From contig NZ_JAIWZC010000002.1 of NCBI RefSeq assembly GCF_020297485.1, positions 124,001 to 188,000 on the forward strand: DNA of 64,000 nucleotides. Reading direction: 5' to 3'. Positions 63,182 through 64,000 of the stretch are shown here, in pieces. The notes beneath the pieces were generated by a model that saw only the letters and a list, made by a program, of their open reading frames with translations, did not search any database and had not been told where the DNA came from. Every line of letters starts with the position of its first letter. The first letter of the stretch is position 1. The position numbers and the translations under genes were made by a program. The DNA is from Enterocloster clostridioformis. Its GTDB lineage: Bacteria > Bacillota > Clostridia > Lachnospirales > Lachnospiraceae.

Positions 63182-64000
63182 CTATACCTCCATTCCCGCT
63201 GCCTGACACAGGGCCCGAAGTACGATTTCCTGGACCGCAGGCTCCTTATACTGGGTAGACCAGCGGATGCCGATGCGCTCTATCATGACCTCTGAAACGG
63301 TCTTTCCCGCTTTGGCAAACAGCTCCTCAGACGGCTTCTGCCCTATAAGGACCAGCTCTGCCTTCTCCACTCTGTCAGGCTGTACGAAGATACATCCCGG
63401 AGCGATTCTGGCCTCTGTGACGGTTCCCTCAGAGTCCATGGTAAGGGCTGCGGCGCAGTTAAGCCTGGATATGGCCAGAGCCTTTCTTCTGCCCAGCTTG
63501 GAAAATCCCATTCCGGTTCCCTCCGGCAGCTTCTTTACCACGAATTCACGGATGAATTCTCCCGGTTCAAGCTTGAGGCTTCCCTTTCCCTCATAAAAAT
63601 CCTTGAGCAGGCATACCCGCTCGCCGTCCTGGCCGTACACCTTGATAAGGGCGTCCGCCGCAATCAGGGCAGGCAGTGGGTCGGAGGCCGGAAACGCGTT
63701 GCCGATGCTTCCGCCCAGTGTTCCGCGGTTTCGTATCTGCGGGGAACCCACGGTGGCGCTGGCCCATCCCAGGAAGGGGATGTGCTTTGCAATGATTTCC
63801 GACTGCTCCAGATCCGTGTGGGTGGACAGAGGGCCGATGTATACATGCGCCTCGTCCTCGCAGATATAGCGCAGCTCCCTGTCTAAATAGGTGATGTCAA
63901 GCAGACACCGGAGGTCCTTCCACCGCTTATCCTTTTCGTGAATCTGGACTAAGATATCCGTCCCCCCGGCGACGATACGGGCCTTGCCGCCGTATTCCTT
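63182..64000 (-). CDS. xdhB: Xanthine dehydrogenase-type FAD-binding subunit, 5' end beyond window
   Basis: 272 residues to the edge with no start. FAD_binding_5 features: ARIVAGGTDILVQIHEKDKR at the edge, IGPLSTHTDLEQS, RNRGTLGGSIGNAFPASD, and the CO_deh_flav_C domain with KLGRRKALAISRLNCAAALT. It should pair with the 2Fe-2S subunit encoded next and a molybdenum subunit outside the window or elsewhere. Confidence 0.92.
   Translation of the reverse strand, partial: KEYGGKARIVAGGTDILVQIHEKDKRWKDLRCLLDITYLDRELRYICEDEAHVYIGPLSTHTDLEQSEIIAKHIPFLGWASATVGSPQIRNRGTLGGSIGNAFPASDPLPALIAADALIKVYGQDGERVCLLKDFYEGKGSLKLEPGEFIREFVVKKLPEGTGMGFSKLGRRKALAISRLNCAAALTMDSEGTVTEARIAPGCIFVQPDRVEKAELVLIGQKPSEELFAKAGKTVSEVMIERIGIRWSTQYKEPAVQEIVLRALCQAAGMEV

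Overview
The window looks like a chromosomal segment of a gut-type Clostridia species, most likely Lachnospiraceae of the Enterocloster/Hungatella kind. Gene order, strong AAGGAGG-type ribosome sites, a CIRCE heat-shock operator, PyrDB/PyrK pyrimidine enzymes, Abi_2 and TnpV families, and complete fucose and autoinducer-2 operons all fit a Gram-positive anaerobe of moderate GC. The genus is inferred from gene style, not from a marker gene. No rRNA, tRNA or CRISPR array was seen. Most genes are on the minus strand.

Layout. 1-4.1 kb: an AT-richer surface module. It has a truncated secreted protein, a cell-wall-binding-repeat protein, a 3D-domain cell-wall protein, then a 219-bp segment bounded by 28-bp inverted repeats, and a tyrosine recombinase. 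This has the anatomy of an invertible promoter switch. 4.6-11.6 kb: a metal (zinc-type) operon with a Cys-containing membrane protein, ZnuA/C/B-like ABC transporter, CobW GTPase, a GTPase-permease fusion and its partner subunit. 11.8-21.1 kb: L-fucose catabolism (isomerase, kinase, aldolase, mutarotase), an ABC sugar transporter and a divergent AraC regulator. 21.5-22.7 kb: an AbiF/Abi_2 HEPN protein preceded by a short, structured, promoter- and terminator-bounded RNA, a probable toxin/RNA-antitoxin defence unit, followed by a broken TnpV.

23.4-27.0 kb: purE-purM-purN-purD. 27.4-30.6 kb: M29 aminopeptidase and small membrane proteins including VanZ. 30.7-34.1 kb: pyrF-pyrK-pyrD-pyrE. 35.0-43.9 kb: a complete lsr autoinducer-2 system (lsrACDBF against lsrR-lsrK-cupin) with back-to-back consensus promoters and an operator-like dyad. 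44.0-53.5 kb: Hsp20 under CIRCE control, amidohydrolase, phospholipase-D-like protein, MATE pump, PepF, LrgAB, and a double-GNAT protein. 53.5-55.1 kb: small alarmone synthetase and Mrp ATPase. 55.2-57.5 kb: a gene graveyard (broken fliB, broken xanthine dehydrogenase subunits). 57.5-64 kb: a dipeptidase, then a YgeY/DpaL/PreA/xanthine-dehydrogenase cluster of the selenium-linked purine and amino-acid degradation type, running off the right edge.

The two most interesting units are the candidate DNA inversion switch at about 2973-3247, which would turn cell-wall genes on or off, and the AbiF plus small RNA locus at 21553-22615. All calls rest on reading the sequence and on family knowledge; no search was run.
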